DNA of 64,000 bases from Siphonodentalium dalli (taxonomy: Eukaryota; Mollusca; Scaphopoda; Gadilida; Siphonodentaliidae). The position numbers and the translations under genes were made by a program. Within the stretch, counting starts at the first letter, position 1. Every line of letters starts with the position of its first letter. The DNA lies in contig CP136066.1 of NCBI GenBank assembly GCA_032622095.1, positions 114,783,319 to 114,847,318 of the forward strand, in the 5' to 3' direction. Shown here in pieces: positions 46,312 to 58,411 of the stretch. The notes under the pieces are model-generated. The model was not told the DNA's origin. It ran no database searches and saw nothing but the letters and a program-made list of their open reading frames with translations.

Positions 46312-49300
46312 TCATTCTGATTTTTTGTATAAAAAGTCTTTTCCTTTATTGAGGGCAGCGTCAAGGTATTTTGCTAATTTTCGGGGGTGGGCGTTAACAA
46401 TTTCGGTCAGTGCTGTATCAACTAAATTGTGTTCTATACGATCTGATATTCTGTCGTGTATCGACAGTAAAAGTGTATTTCTAAGTTCTTTATAGAATGG
46501 ACATATCAAGAGAAGATGTTTTTCATCTTCATCTTTGTTCAAGTTGCACATGAGACAGGTGCGTTCTCCGACTTTTTCATTCCGGAATCGACCGGTTTCA
46601 ATTCTTAATGGAAGAATAGCACATCTAAATTGTGCTAATATCGAGCGATGTGATCGACTCAACTTCATAGAAACATAGGACTCGGTTTCAAATTTATTTT
46701 TAAATATCTTGTATGTGCGTAATTTCGGAACATATTCTAAACTTGTCAGCCATTTTTCCTCATGTGATTTCTCAAGTTCGTCTTCTAAATCTGAGATGTT
46801 ACAAGTTTCCAAGCTATCGTATTTCTGTTGCATATTAGCTTCTGAGAGGACCTTTAGGACGGATGTGCACCAGCCATTTGTATTAAGTCTGCGGTCCCAT
46901 AAGAAAACTTTTTTTTACAATTCTGCCATCTTCTAATTGAACCAAATAATTCCAAAACCGGATTTGATTTACCCATCGGCGATTAATATTCGATTTTAAT
47001 CCGATGTCTCCATTAACCGCAAGTAAGGGACAGAAACGGTGAACCCCTAAGAAATATCTGAAAGCTCGATTTTGCACCATATCTAGAGTGGTATATTTAT
47101 TATGACCCCATACTGCTGAAGCATAATCCATGATGGGACAAACACAATGAATATAGAGTTTTTTGAAAGTTTCAAAACCAGCTTCCCTATATGGATGGAT
47201 TTTTGATATTAAGGCACCTAGGGCTCTACTTGCTGATTTAGCAAGTATCTCTGCAGTGGTATCAAAACTCCCATGTTCATGAAAAACAATTCCAAGAAAT
47301 TTATATTGCTCAACCAGTTCAATGACTTGATTTCCAATACTGAAAACATATGGGCCGGATTCGTCATCTCCGGTTTAAACTTCCGAGTTTAAACCTGGTT
47401 TAAACCTACATTGGCGGTCCAGCCAAACCTGGTCTAAGTAGGCGTTTTTGACGTTCAGTTGCCAGCTAACTGACAACTCGATTCGGTGATATGAGCATGC
47501 AGTCAAACTACACTCTTACCAATCGGACCAAAAGACAGGCCGATACAATAGTTATTGACACGTCATAAATTATCACGAACGCGTGCACGCTCAATGGATT
47601 TATTCATCCAAGTATCGCTCATGGGCTCATTAATCTGATCATATTCTGGGTTTAAATCAATCTGACAAAGGCCATATCTCTCAACACGAGTTTCACGCGC
47701 TGTTCATCACTTTGTTTGTGATTGAATTTTTTGCAAGATGCTTTACCCGCAAAAACTAAATTTGGTGTATTTACATGTATATATGTATATATTAAAGGGT
47801 ATAGCACCTGTCTATCTCTATGTCCGTTTGTCTGTTCGCAACTGTTCTCCCATACCCCTGGACCGAATTCAACCAAATTAGGTGTGGTGACTCGGATGGT
47901 ATAACGGCGTTAGGTTTAAAAAAATTTGATTTAAAAATAAGAAAAATTTTATTTTAAAAAAATGAACAAATTGTGTTGTTAAATTAGGTAAGGAGCTGAA
48001 TCTAACAAGAAATAAAATTTTGAATTTAAATTAATATATGTTTGTTTTAAATATAAATAAATTTTTGTTTTAAATTAAAATGTTCAAATGATCATAATGT
48101 GCGCAAAGGTGTCGCATGCCCCTGTCGCACAAATGGGCCTGCCCTCTGACGCAGAATAAAGGTTCCAAAATCGAATCAACCCTGGACCAAAAGTCAGTCA
48201 AGTAAAGGCAATGTGCTTATGATTGCACACCAGAAGCGGCATCTGAACTGTTGGAATAAAGAAATATATTACATGCGTTGCTTTTTTTCAATGTCATAAA
48301 TTTCCCGTCATGCAGAAAATCAAAAAGTTCCCAGATTTTGAACTGTGGAATATTATGGACAGTTATGGGCGTAGCCAGAGTAGAGCTTTGTGGCATGATC
48401 TACATCAAAATAAGTTATCAAATTTGACACATATAGCAATATAAGTTTAGGATCGCAAACTATGTGTATAGCATATCTGGTCATGCAGTAGCATCGTCTC
48501 GGTGTCAAAATTAAAACGTTGAACCTTTCAAATGAATTCGTAGCATGATACCTAATAAACAACATTAATAAAAACAAAAGATAGTTGGAAAAATCATATT
48601 GAAGGAAGATGTCCATATCTGAGCAAAGCTCGCGTGCGAATGAATCAACTGTGACATGATAACACCTGGTCCAGTCAGCAGTCGTCACTTAGACACGCCC
48701 TCACTCGAGATTATTTACAGCTCCACCCTTTGACTGATTGTTTGACAATTCTAAACCGCGACGAAGAAAAGACGGATTCGTCATCTCAAGTTTAGCCCCG
48801 GTAAAGCTGGTTTAGCTGGACCATCGAATTAGATGATTTAGTTGCCGGTTTAAGCTTATAAAACGCAAAACAATTAACGAAATTGACAAAAACTTATCCC
48901 CACACGCTGCATAGGTGTGAGTGCTTCTCGCTTATACATTTCCAATCAAAATATGCTCGCTGACGTAATTATTGATTTTCGCAATCAATAAAACGAGGCG
49001 GTTCGCATTGGGAACGTGGGATTATTTATCTCGACGATACAGAGACACTACTGCTAAACCACTGGTCTGGCTAGACCAGGTTTAAACCAGAGATGACGAA
49101 TGCGTCACTTAGACCTGCGGTCTCGGGTTTAAACCTCTGATTTTGCTGACTCACGGCGGTTTAAACCTAGAGGTTTACGTAGACCAGGTTTAAACCTGAG
49201 ATGACGAATCCGGCCATGGAGTCCTATCAACACTTTTCTTTCTAAAATGGACAGATTTTGTTTTATCAATATTAATTGTCATACGCCATTTTTTACACCA

Positions 49301-50215
49301 ATTATTAACAACTTTCAACATTTTTTCCATATTTAGTTCATTTTCAGAAATAATCATTATGTCATCTGCATATAGTAGTACGGAAATCATAGTATCATCC
49401 AGTTTGACGCCACATTCAAGATTTTTAACTTCCGATGCTAAATCGTTGACAAAAATATTAAAGAGCGTAGACGAAAGACTGTCACCCTGTTTTACTCCAG
49501 TCTTACAAGTAAACTCATTTGACATAGATCCGTTCAATCTTAGACGTGCAAAAGTACTTTGATACATACTTTGTATTGATTGGTACATGTTGCCATCAAC
49601 TCCACATTTAAGGAGTCTGTATAGCAACATATCCCTATCAACGCAATCAAAAGCTTTACTGAAGTCAATAAAGGTAGTGAAAATCTCAGATTTACTCCTT
49701 ACAAGAGTCGATAATATGAATATATTGTCTAAACACGATCGTTTTGGTCTGAAACCATTTTGCTCGTCTACAAGGACATTGTTCATTTCGAAATATTCGC
49801 TTAAACGATTGTTCAAAATGCTGTTATACAGCTTACTAGTGGTAGGTTGCAGTGATATTCCTCTGTAATTTAGTGGAATTCTAGGGTCAAGACTTTTATC
49901 TTTGGGTATTGGGGATATAATAGATTGCCTCCATATTGACGGTATATTCCCTGTGTCAAAAATGTAGTTAAATAAGGTATGTAAAACTGGTTTCACTGCA
50001 TTACACTTCAATGTTTCATAAGGAATGGAATCTAGCCCAAATGATTTCCCACTTTTTGCTTTTGTCAGCACTTTTTCAATTTCATCAACTGTTATTGTGT
50101 GGTTGAGAAAATTTGTGGATTCATAAAGCGGGTCTAAAAATTTATTTTCAATAAAATATATGTTTAAATTATTTTTTTTTGTGTTACCAGATCCTGGTTC
50201 GATATGTGAGTTCAT
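46312..50215 (-). pseudogene. LINE A: non-LTR retrotransposon RT ORF, split by a DNA transposon
   Basis: Minus-strand non-LTR reverse transcriptase, 5'-truncated (no endonuclease domain). Visible RT motifs in order: PLNYRGISLQ; QNGFRPKRSCLDNI; DFSKAFDCVD (motif A); GVKQGDSLSSTLFNIF (motif B); LLYADDIMII (motif C, YADD); and INIDKTKSVHF. The frame stops at the insertion at 47,353-49,215 and resumes exactly as VDRT-PYVFSIGNQVIEL. The C-terminal region has MDYASAVWG and a zinc-finger-like CLMCN ... HLLLIC. A single-base A-run expansion (eight A on the minus strand, 46,909-46,916) shifts the frame after GRIVKK; dropping one base restores it. Apart from these two breaks the ORF is intact for nearly 700 codons, so it is a fairly young copy. 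The clade is undetermined; the layout is like I/Nimb/CR1-type LINEs. An AT-rich tail lies at about 46,220-46,300. Confidence 0.9.
47353..49215. mobile_element. GGCCGG-TIR element, copy 2 (1,863 bp, TSD ATG)
   Basis: Same length as copy 1 at 21,060-22,922. In the stretches I compared line by line I found only two base differences (C to T near position 32 of the element, T to A in the A/T tract near 47,955), about 99.9% identity. The 3-bp duplication ATG (47,350-47,352 and 49,216-49,218) interrupts the RT ORF of LINE A, and removing the element plus one ATG restores the frame. Non-autonomous; the same unrecognised 111-codon ORF (48,353-48,688). Confidence 0.95.
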
Positions 50216-50289
50216 TTAGTTTGATTACTGGTTGTTTACATAGAGAAGATGTGTTTGTCAATTTTGTATTAGCTTTTAGCTTTGGGGTA

Positions 50290-50752
50290 CTATAAAAGAT
50301 GGCGTTCGCGCGTGACGTTGACCCAGATGTGGTGAATGTGTTAATTGGTAAAGCGGTTAGTAGCGACTATATATTTTTGAACTTCTGCAAATATTAATTT
50401 GTTTTTGTTATTACTAATGTTTGTTATACCTTTAAGGAGGTCGGCGATATTGTATACAGTGATACCCTTTGTTCTAATCCTGTTAAAAAGCCGTACGCGT
50501 TGTGTCTGGTATAGGGGACATAAGAAAAAGTAATGGTGGGCGTCTTCGATTTCGTTTCCCCAATCACAGAATGGGCTACGATCTATGTGGTTTTCGAATT
50601 TGTCATGATTTAAGTCGCTGCATTTGTTTCTCAATTTGGTATGTATTATATTGTTTTTTATCTGGAACCGGTAGAATAGTAGTTTGGGGGTTTGGGTATG
50701 TAGTATATAATTTTGAGGAATATCTTGAATTCATGTAGGCTTTCAGCTTTGG
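50290..50752 (-). pseudogene. LINE B, 3' part (C-terminal zinc-finger region and 3' UTR)
   Basis: The minus strand encodes 'SDLNHDKFENHIDRSPFCD', then EIEDAHHYFFLCPLYQTQR, the Cys-His end found after RT in CR1/L2-like LINEs, stopping at 50,341. One cysteine of the finger is changed to W here (FCDWGNE) but preserved in the duplicate at 53.3 kb (FCDCGNE). Positions 50,522-50,752 are duplicated at 53,261-53,492 on the other side of LINE C. Confidence 0.8.
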
Positions 50753-53260
50753 ACAAGGATCAATATTATCACCTCTGTGGTACAAAATATACGCAGACGA
50801 TCTCCTCCATATTATTGAAAAATCAAAATTGGGCCTTCGTATCCACTCACTGAATTGTTCATCTCCCACCCAAGCCGATGATATGATGCTTCTCTCTCTA
50901 CCCGCCCAGGTCTTATTGGCTTATATGAATTATGCATTGAATACAGTAATAAATGGCGCTTCAGTTATAATTCATCGAAAACCGTCATAATGGTTTTCAA
51001 TGAATCAAAACAAGAAGCCGATAAATGTGCAAGATCATGGCCATTTGGATCATCCTTTCTCGGATAAATTGACTCCTATACTCACCTGGGAATTCTGCTT
51101 TCCAAATCCTATTTCAATAACAAATTTGTCGATGCTATATGCACAAAATTAAGGTGGGCATATTTCGGCCTCTCCGATGTTGGCCTATACCCTGGTGGTA
51201 TCTCTCCTCAAAGTTCATACAAACTTTACAGAACAATAGTCATCCCTTCAGGGTTGTATGGCAGTGAACTTCTCTGGAACCTAAACACAACACAAATAGA
51301 TACGCTTGAGAAGGCCCACAGAGTTTGCATCAAGCATATATGCAAGGTTTTCCGACGAGGACCCGAACAGTTATTGCACAAGGCTGTCTAGGCTGTTCCT
51401 CGCTAGAATCGTGGATCGATCGTCAGAAACTCTCAATGCTTGGCGCTTTCTGTGGGCCAAATCACGAGAAAGCATCAAAACAGTTATTCCTACGACGTTT
51501 GTATGATTTCATATCTGGTCTGTCAACGGATGAAACATCTTTTATACATGACATATGGCGCATTCTATGCAAATATAATATGGAACATCACCTTATTGAA
51601 TATGCTAATTCCAATGAATTTCCATCGCCCGTGGTGTGGAAACGCTTGGTAAGGACAGCTCTAAAGGAGTTAGATGAACTTGACTGGTATAATCGTATCT
51701 CCGGCGACTCCTCTTTAACAGCATTCCGTACCATTCACCCCACGCTACGAACGATCGGTATATGGAAACTATGCTCACAATTTCCGGAAGAAAAAATTGT
51801 ATTCCTCTTGATCGGTCGCATAATCGCACATACAGCTTTCGGACAAAATGATACATGCAAACATTGTTTAGCGACCTACTCATGTGTACTACAACATATC
51901 TTGTTAGATTGCCCGTCATTGCTACATATTCGGAATGACATGTGGTACCACATCATTGACAATTATGGCATTGACTGCTTCCTCTACCTAGACCAAATAC
52001 CCCGTTTGCAGCTGCTGTCTGCCCTTCTGTGATCGCCACCTAGAGATCTCGCTCTACTCTCAGATAACCACTCTAATCTGTCTCGCTTGCTCGTTAGGAC
52101 ATCTGCATTTATGTGGAAACGGTTTCATTTTGATAATGGTTAACTAAAGTGATCAGCGCTCTTTCGGAGTAGAATAGCGTTTTCTATTAATTCATTTACT
52201 GTTATTTTGGTAAATTATCTCTGTCACATGCAGCATTGGCCAATTCAGTACCATGCATCCTTCCGCCAAATATGTATATATTTAAAATTACCCATATTTC
52301 CTACATGTATACACTGTTTACAGTTTACGTACTATACACTTCACATAGCCTCACTAAGCTCACTTCAACGGACATCCATGAATCTTAGTGTTTTCTCCCG
52401 GATGCATGATCACACAAACCTTTACCCATGTGTATTCTCCCGGATGCATGATCACACAAGCCACACCCTTGTAATTACATATGCATGTGTGTATATATAT
52501 ATGTATATTCATGCCATATAACTTTCGCAATTATCCAAACTTTGGAGTTATATCGCTTGCACTTCAGATAACCGTCTTAACAAAGCATAACCTTTCTTTA
52601 ACACAGCATAAAACGTCCCGCTTCAGCTCAATGCGAATTATTCCATACCCTTTACTTCATCATACAGCCATGTTCCATATATGCCTTGGTGTATATTTAA
52701 TCAGATATACATGCACATATAAACGTGCATATATAGGTACCTGACCGTTACATATGTATTCATATATGTGTGTGTTTGGTGTGTGTATGTCTACGTGAAT
52801 ACATGCATATGAATATAAGCATATGTAAATGAACATTTATATATATGTATATAACCATGCATATATTCACGAGTTCTGGCGCGGCTGTGTATGTGCACTT
52901 GCGCTCTCGCGTGCATTTATATGTGTATACATGTATATTTTCGTATATATATGTACATATGAGTATATACATGTGTATGTATATGTATGTGTGTATGTAT
53001 ATGTGTGTATGTGTGTGAGGGTGGGCGTGTATGTGAATGTGCGGATGTGTGATCGTGCCGGTGCTCGTGAGGGTATGCATACTTATATGCCCTCAAATAT
53101 GTTCGTATTTGTCTTTGACAGTCAAATTATATAACCCTGTATATTGTATAGCCAAATTCCTGCATGCAGGATGTATTTGTGTTCTCAATTTATTTATAAT
53201 GTTTATATATATGCTCTTCATTATATGGAGCAATAAAGAGATATATATATATATATATAT
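50753..53260 (+). pseudogene. LINE C: 5'-truncated LINE inserted in LINE B
   Basis: It begins abruptly at RT motif B (GQGSILSPLWYKIYADDLL), followed by QADDMMLLS. It continues with stops and frameshifts through AHRVCIKHI and, in another frame, QGFPTRTRTVIAQGCLG. A 236-codon open block at 51,325-52,032 ends with a zinc-finger-like CKHC ... HILLDC. A 3' UTR of about 1.2 kb follows, including a 43-bp duplicate of 'cccggatgcatgatcacaca' (52,399; 52,440) and a purine/pyrimidine-alternating TATG-rich tract (52,740-53,060). It ends in AATAAAGAG plus (TA)n at 53,230-53,260. The tail and truncation are typical of target-primed insertion. Clade undetermined. Confidence 0.85.
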
Positions 53261-54008
53261 AAGAAAAAGTAATGGTGGGCGTCTTCGATTTCGTTACCAC
53301 AATCACAGAATGGGCTACGATCTATGTGGTTTTCGAATTTGTCATGATTTAAGTCGCTGCATTTGTTTCTCAATTTGGTATGTATTATATTGTTTTTTTT
53401 TCTGGAACCGGTATAATAGTAGTTTGGGGGTTTGGGTATGTAGTATATAATTTTGAGGAATATCTTGAATTCATGTAGGCTTTCAGCTTTGGTTACAATG
53501 TCCCAAGTTAGGCACATTTTTTGATTTTCTGAAATGTTCAGTTTCGCAATAATATGCGTAGAAGTCGCCAGGTCTTCTGAAGGAATAATCCGATACCTCG
53601 CCGGCTCGTGGTGGTAGGAGTATGGTTAGATAACTAGGTGCGTCAGCATTTATTAGTTTGTAAAGCGTTTGTAATTTGTGAAATTCGCGTCTTATTTGCA
53701 GTGTGGGCCAGCCATCTTCAAGCATTAAATATTTAATGGGACAGAGCGCGTTAATCCACTGACAATTCTTGCTGCATCTTTATGAAGGCGATCGAGTCTT
53801 TCAGTCTGTTGCTGTGGCGCACAGTCCCAGACAATATCAACGTAGTCCATTAGGGGGAGTGTATAAGTTAGATAAATACATTCAAGTGTCTTTCGGTCAA
53901 GCTTATATTTTAGCTTTCTGAGTTGGGATATTCTTGCAGAAACCTTTTTCGCTACATTATCCAGATAATTGTTCCATTTGAGATTATTTTGGAGTTCCAG
54001 ACCAAGGG
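53261..54008 (-). pseudogene. LINE B, 5' part (post-RT region)
   Basis: Minus strand: LGLELQNNLKWNNYLDNVAK, QLRKLKYKLDRKTLECIY, 'TLPLMDYVDIVWD', RLDRLHKDAARIVSGLTR (54,000-53,740). After a frame change, FHKLQTLYKLINADAPSYL (53,725-53,600) follows, then the duplicated segment ending in the zinc-finger start. This is the region C-terminal to the RT palm in CR1/L2-like LINEs; the RT core itself is absent. The upstream end is cut by the hAT-like element at 54,010. Confidence 0.85.
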
Positions 54009-54009
54009 A

Positions 54010-54262
54010 CGCAGGGACGTGACTAGAAGCTGTCCGTCGGGGGAGATCCACCTTGGAATTTCCAACTGCACCCCACCTTAAAGTAGACCGAATTTTCCAA
54101 GTTGGGATTAGAATATTTCCAGTTGATATCTAAAACTGTTCAACCAATTTTGGTTTGAATTTTCCAACTATAATGTTGAAATGTATGAAACTGTTTATTC
54201 AAAGTTATGGGGGTAAGTCACCCAAACCCCATGTGAAGACCACCCTGTCGGGATATCCCTGT
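54010..54262. mobile_element. Short hAT-like MITE (about 250 bp)
   Basis: It begins CAGGGACGTGACTAGAAG and ends 'atatccctg'. 'ccaccttggaatttccaact' followed by 'gcacccc' is the reverse complement of the right end of the hAT-like element at 35,301-36,410, so they are related families. An 8-bp duplication is not clear. Confidence 0.5.
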
Positions 54263-57200
54263 CCAGGCATGGAAATAGAAATACGGCCGAGCATATATCG
54301 CTCGACAATACGATGTGTGTGATGTAACTGATGTTATACCCCAAATTTTCGAAGAAAACTGGGTGCATACAATTGACTGGTTTTGTCCGTCTGTCTGCCC
54401 GGGCGAAATCTGCCAGTTATCTATCTCAACCATGGGTTGTAAATGAAATTTAACTGGTTCGCCGTCAGGAGTGTTTAAAAGGTATACTCAATCCGATTCG
54501 ATGGTCCCCATATCTGCTAACATTTTTTTTTTAATTCCACTTCAGTTATCAGAATCGTTTAAGTGCCCAAAAATAATGCTAACCACAGTCAGCTATAGTA
54601 TAAACCTGCCAAAAAAACTGCTATTTATAAACATTTTGTTTAACAATATTTTGCCGGTTTGTCAGATATCTGACACAAAAAAGCCACTTGATTTTAGAGT
54701 TATCCATCTTTATCCGCAATTTATTCTTCTCGTCGACTTTTTCTGGGCCACTAAAAAATATCGGCGGTGAAAAATAATAGATTTCAAACATCGATATCTG
54801 ATCAATCTGAGCTTTGATGGGTGGGTTCCTCGACTCGAATAAAATATTTTTTACCCCCGCATCAAAGGAAATAGTAATTTGCGAGTGTTGATTCCGATTA
54901 TCATCTTTTAAAAAGAGAGCTAAAATGGTGTTGTTCGTGTTTTCTGTCCAGGAGAACTTTATCCTTCTTTGTTAATCTGGAAATAGTCGTTCTATTTCCA
55001 GTTCTATTTCTTCGAAATAGTGGTTCTGTCAGATATCTATCCACGGTTTATCGAATCTCAATGGAATTTGGTATGGGTGCTTATCAACAGCGTTTTCAGA
55101 TTAGTGTACAATGGTTTTGTTCGTGTTTCCGTTCTATATATAGTTTTAGTTTTCTTTGAGCTTATTTTGTCCGTCAGCTTGGTGTGATCACCTCAGCCAT
55201 GATTTATAGGTTATCTCAATGAAATTTGGTATGGATGCATGTTCGCCATCACAGTTAGAGCCTTCAACGAAACAATATAACATCTTAAGATCACATGCAT
55301 TAACTATCTACAGTAGATATGTACAGTTTAAAATAAATATATACATGTGGATGATTTTGGAAAATTCATGTTCGCATGTATAGTGTATATATTTTGATGG
55401 AATGTTATAACTAAAGGCGTTTAATGAATTTTCTTAATTCTCCTTGTATTATATATTTTAAATATGGGTTCGTGCTGCCCATTCATGTTTCAACTTGGTG
55501 CGAGCACCCGTGGTACAATCTCTCGGAATAATGCGCTTGATGTGTACTGAATCGTATATCTTTCATTCAACCATATGTTACCCTCAATTAGCCGATAACT
55601 GCAGCTTCGCCTTCGGGTTCTTGTGGTAACTCGTAATTCTTTCTAACGTCGATATTTTATGATCGCTTCGATGTTTGAATCCCTCGATTCCACTCCATTG
55701 TTTTACTTGTTCTCCGATCTTCTCGATCGTAAATCAGACATTCTCCGATAAACGAGTGGCTCGACACACAAAGGCACTCCTATATACCACCATTGATTCC
55801 AATCGATAATCCTAGATTCGTGGGTGTTTAAATTTAACACCAACTGCAACTCAACCATGCATATCTTACTTGTCGACGAACGCCGGATAGGTATGGGATC
55901 CGTTAAGAGAGTCCAATTTAAGTTTACAATTGGCATCAAGATAAAATACCTCACTGCTAACCCATTAATATCAATTATATAGCAGTGATGTCAACAAGTC
56001 ACATGCATCGTTTATGTTGAAGACTGGCATCTCTATTAAACCAATAACATTTATAATGACCTCAGACCATCTGTAGAGTGATATACTCAGATGTGCAATG
56101 CAGCACAGATGTTCTAGTCTACTGTTAATATCATGTGATGTGTATGTTGAAACTTTTTTTTTTAAATTAGATACCATAGCTTTCTTTATCTGCACATTGG
56201 CATAAGAGACATCAGAAAATAATATAGCATTATCAATAGCTAATTAGTCCAAAGGCATGGGATGGAATCGCTCCAAACAAATTTACCAGTAAATAACACA
56301 AGATTTTGGACCAATTTAAATCAAATTTGGTGTGGTGACTCAGGGTACCCTTGGCAGAGTTATATTGGTGTTAGTTTTTCAAATTTTGCTAACTTTAAAA
56401 AAAAATAAATTATTATTTAAAATTTTTTTTTTATTATATATATATTTTTTATTTATTTATTTAAATTTTTTTTATTTTTTTGTGGTTAAATTGAACAAGA
56501 AATTTAATCTAAATTTGTTTTTTTTTAAGAGCGAATATTTTTTCGAAAAAAAAGGGCCATAACTCAGTTAAAAATAGTCGGATCAAACCCATATTCGAAC
56601 TCGATCTGTCTTTTGTGCTGGGAAATTCATATACAAAATTTGGTTCTGATCAGATAGAAAATATTTGAGTTATCACACTATGTGTAAAGTGTCTACGGAC
56701 GGCTCGACAGACAGACAGATGGATGGACAAACAACTAGTGGTCAACCTGGACATCGACACTATGTTTACCATACTATGGTATGGGTAAACATAAAAAGCC
56801 AATTCCAAACTACTATTAAATTTCATTGAATAGCATAATTATATTGTTGCTGTTGTTGAATGTAGTGGTATGAACACATGAATACATATATCAGACCAAA
56901 CATAACCATATCGCATGAGGTAAAAATCAGTTTATTTTGTGAGGACAGTGAACCATTAGCATTGATTTGATTGTAATAGGAGTGACCGTTTTTTGTTGAG
57001 AAACCACTTTTGACCACCATGCATGCGTCTACTTTTATCTCCAGCAAGAAAAACATCGTTACTGCATTATTAGGGCAAAACAATTGGATATGTTGGCCAT
57101 TTTATTTCCATAGACTGTCATTAGTAAATGTTATGAAAAACAATTCAAAATATTTGTCATTACAAGGCAAGCTGTAGTTGCAGAATGCTTATTTTTGTGA

Positions 57201-58120
57201 ATTATATGTATCATATTCAAGGCCAAAATATTTATTTTATAAAATTATTTTGCTACGGTATGTATTTCTGTATATTGGTACATTTTGGGGAAGTATAATC
57301 AATTTGCTCCACAACATGACCATTTCCATATTAGACATTCCAGGAGAATGACCTGGTATGACCAAATTACTTACCCTCACCCCATCAAAATTTCTACTAT
57401 ATCGACATTCCATCCATGAGTCAGATTTTTTTATTTCTGCCTATTATACCATTATACTTTATCAGAAAACTTCCTTAGCCGTTACTCTTTACAAAGAAAT
57501 AGGAGAATAACTATAGACATCGACATTAAGACCATGTTGACCCTCAGAATACTGTCAGTGTGGCTTTCTCATACTCTTCTCAAAATTAAAAACATAATTT
57601 AAATTTAAATTTGCGAAAAATTCTATAATATATCCATGTTTAATTTGATTGTATATTAATATTGTATGATAACACCCTTACACTTGAAACTTGAAACCAA
57701 CTGAATCTTGATAGATGCAACACTATGCCCAGTATTAGGGGAATTACCTACCCCTACCTCAACAAAATGTACCACCTGGCGGCTGATGTGGATAATTAGA
57801 CGCAATCACAAAACAGTACCCCATTTAGACAAATAGGATAAAAACATAAAAAGTGCCATAAAATTATAATGCGACACTTTTCATATGGCAAAAATGCTTA
57901 AGAAGATGCGGAATGTCATGCTCTATAATAATAATTGGGTCTTCAAAATTTCGCATATCCATATCATGGTTGTTGCTGATAAAGTAACATTTGATACGTT
58001 TAGGGTGCTGCCATTGTAACGCAGCGTGCAATGTCTATGCAGCAACTAGTCCCACTTCCTCAGTACCGTTGATATAAAAAAGTTACAAACCATGAATTGT
58101 TCATTTTACACTGATAAAAA
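54263..58120. other. Unassigned; tandem and AT-rich repeats
   Basis: There is no gene. An interspersed repeat has 'tctcaatggaatttggtatg' at 55,056 and 'tctcaatgaaatttggtatg' at 55,215, about 159 bp apart. 56,390-56,540 is almost pure A/T. 56,545-56,725 has the 'gggccataactcag' ... 'gacagacagacagatggatgg' pattern of an interspersed repeat. Confidence 0.45.
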
Positions 58121-58142
58121 CTGGGGGGGGGGGGGGAATTTT

Positions 58143-58411
58143 TTGTGATTTTTACAGATACAGATTTATTCACTCATGTGGTCAAAGTATGACATTGGAG
58201 CATTCACATATTTGTTTACAAATAGTAATACATAAAATGTACGCATGCGTTGTAAGTATACAATACTCAATAGTGTTGGGGTTGGGTGCTGTGGGTGGGG
58301 GTCTTTTCGTTATTACTAAGTTCATTTTTTTTAATTCTTCGTGGTCGATGCCAGATATTATACATTTCGGCATTATTTTTAGTAATTTTTCACAATAAAA
58401 GAGATATACCC
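58143..58411. repeat. Tandem duplicate, copy 1 (about 270 bp)
   Basis: 'tgtgatttttacagatacag' to 'agagataccc'-type end; more than 97% identical to 60,045-60,320. The copies were adjacent before the element at 58,412-60,015 landed between them. Confidence 0.93.

Noticed and set aside
21060-49215. The two identical 1,863-bp segments as long terminal repeats of one 28-kb retroelement
   Set aside because: Each copy has its own 3-bp target duplication and inverted ends, and the second is demonstrably an independent insertion in a LINE ORF.
52829-53080. Open frames rich in Y, I, V and H near the LINE C tail
   Set aside because: They are translations of the TATG/TG-rich simple sequence in the 3' UTR.
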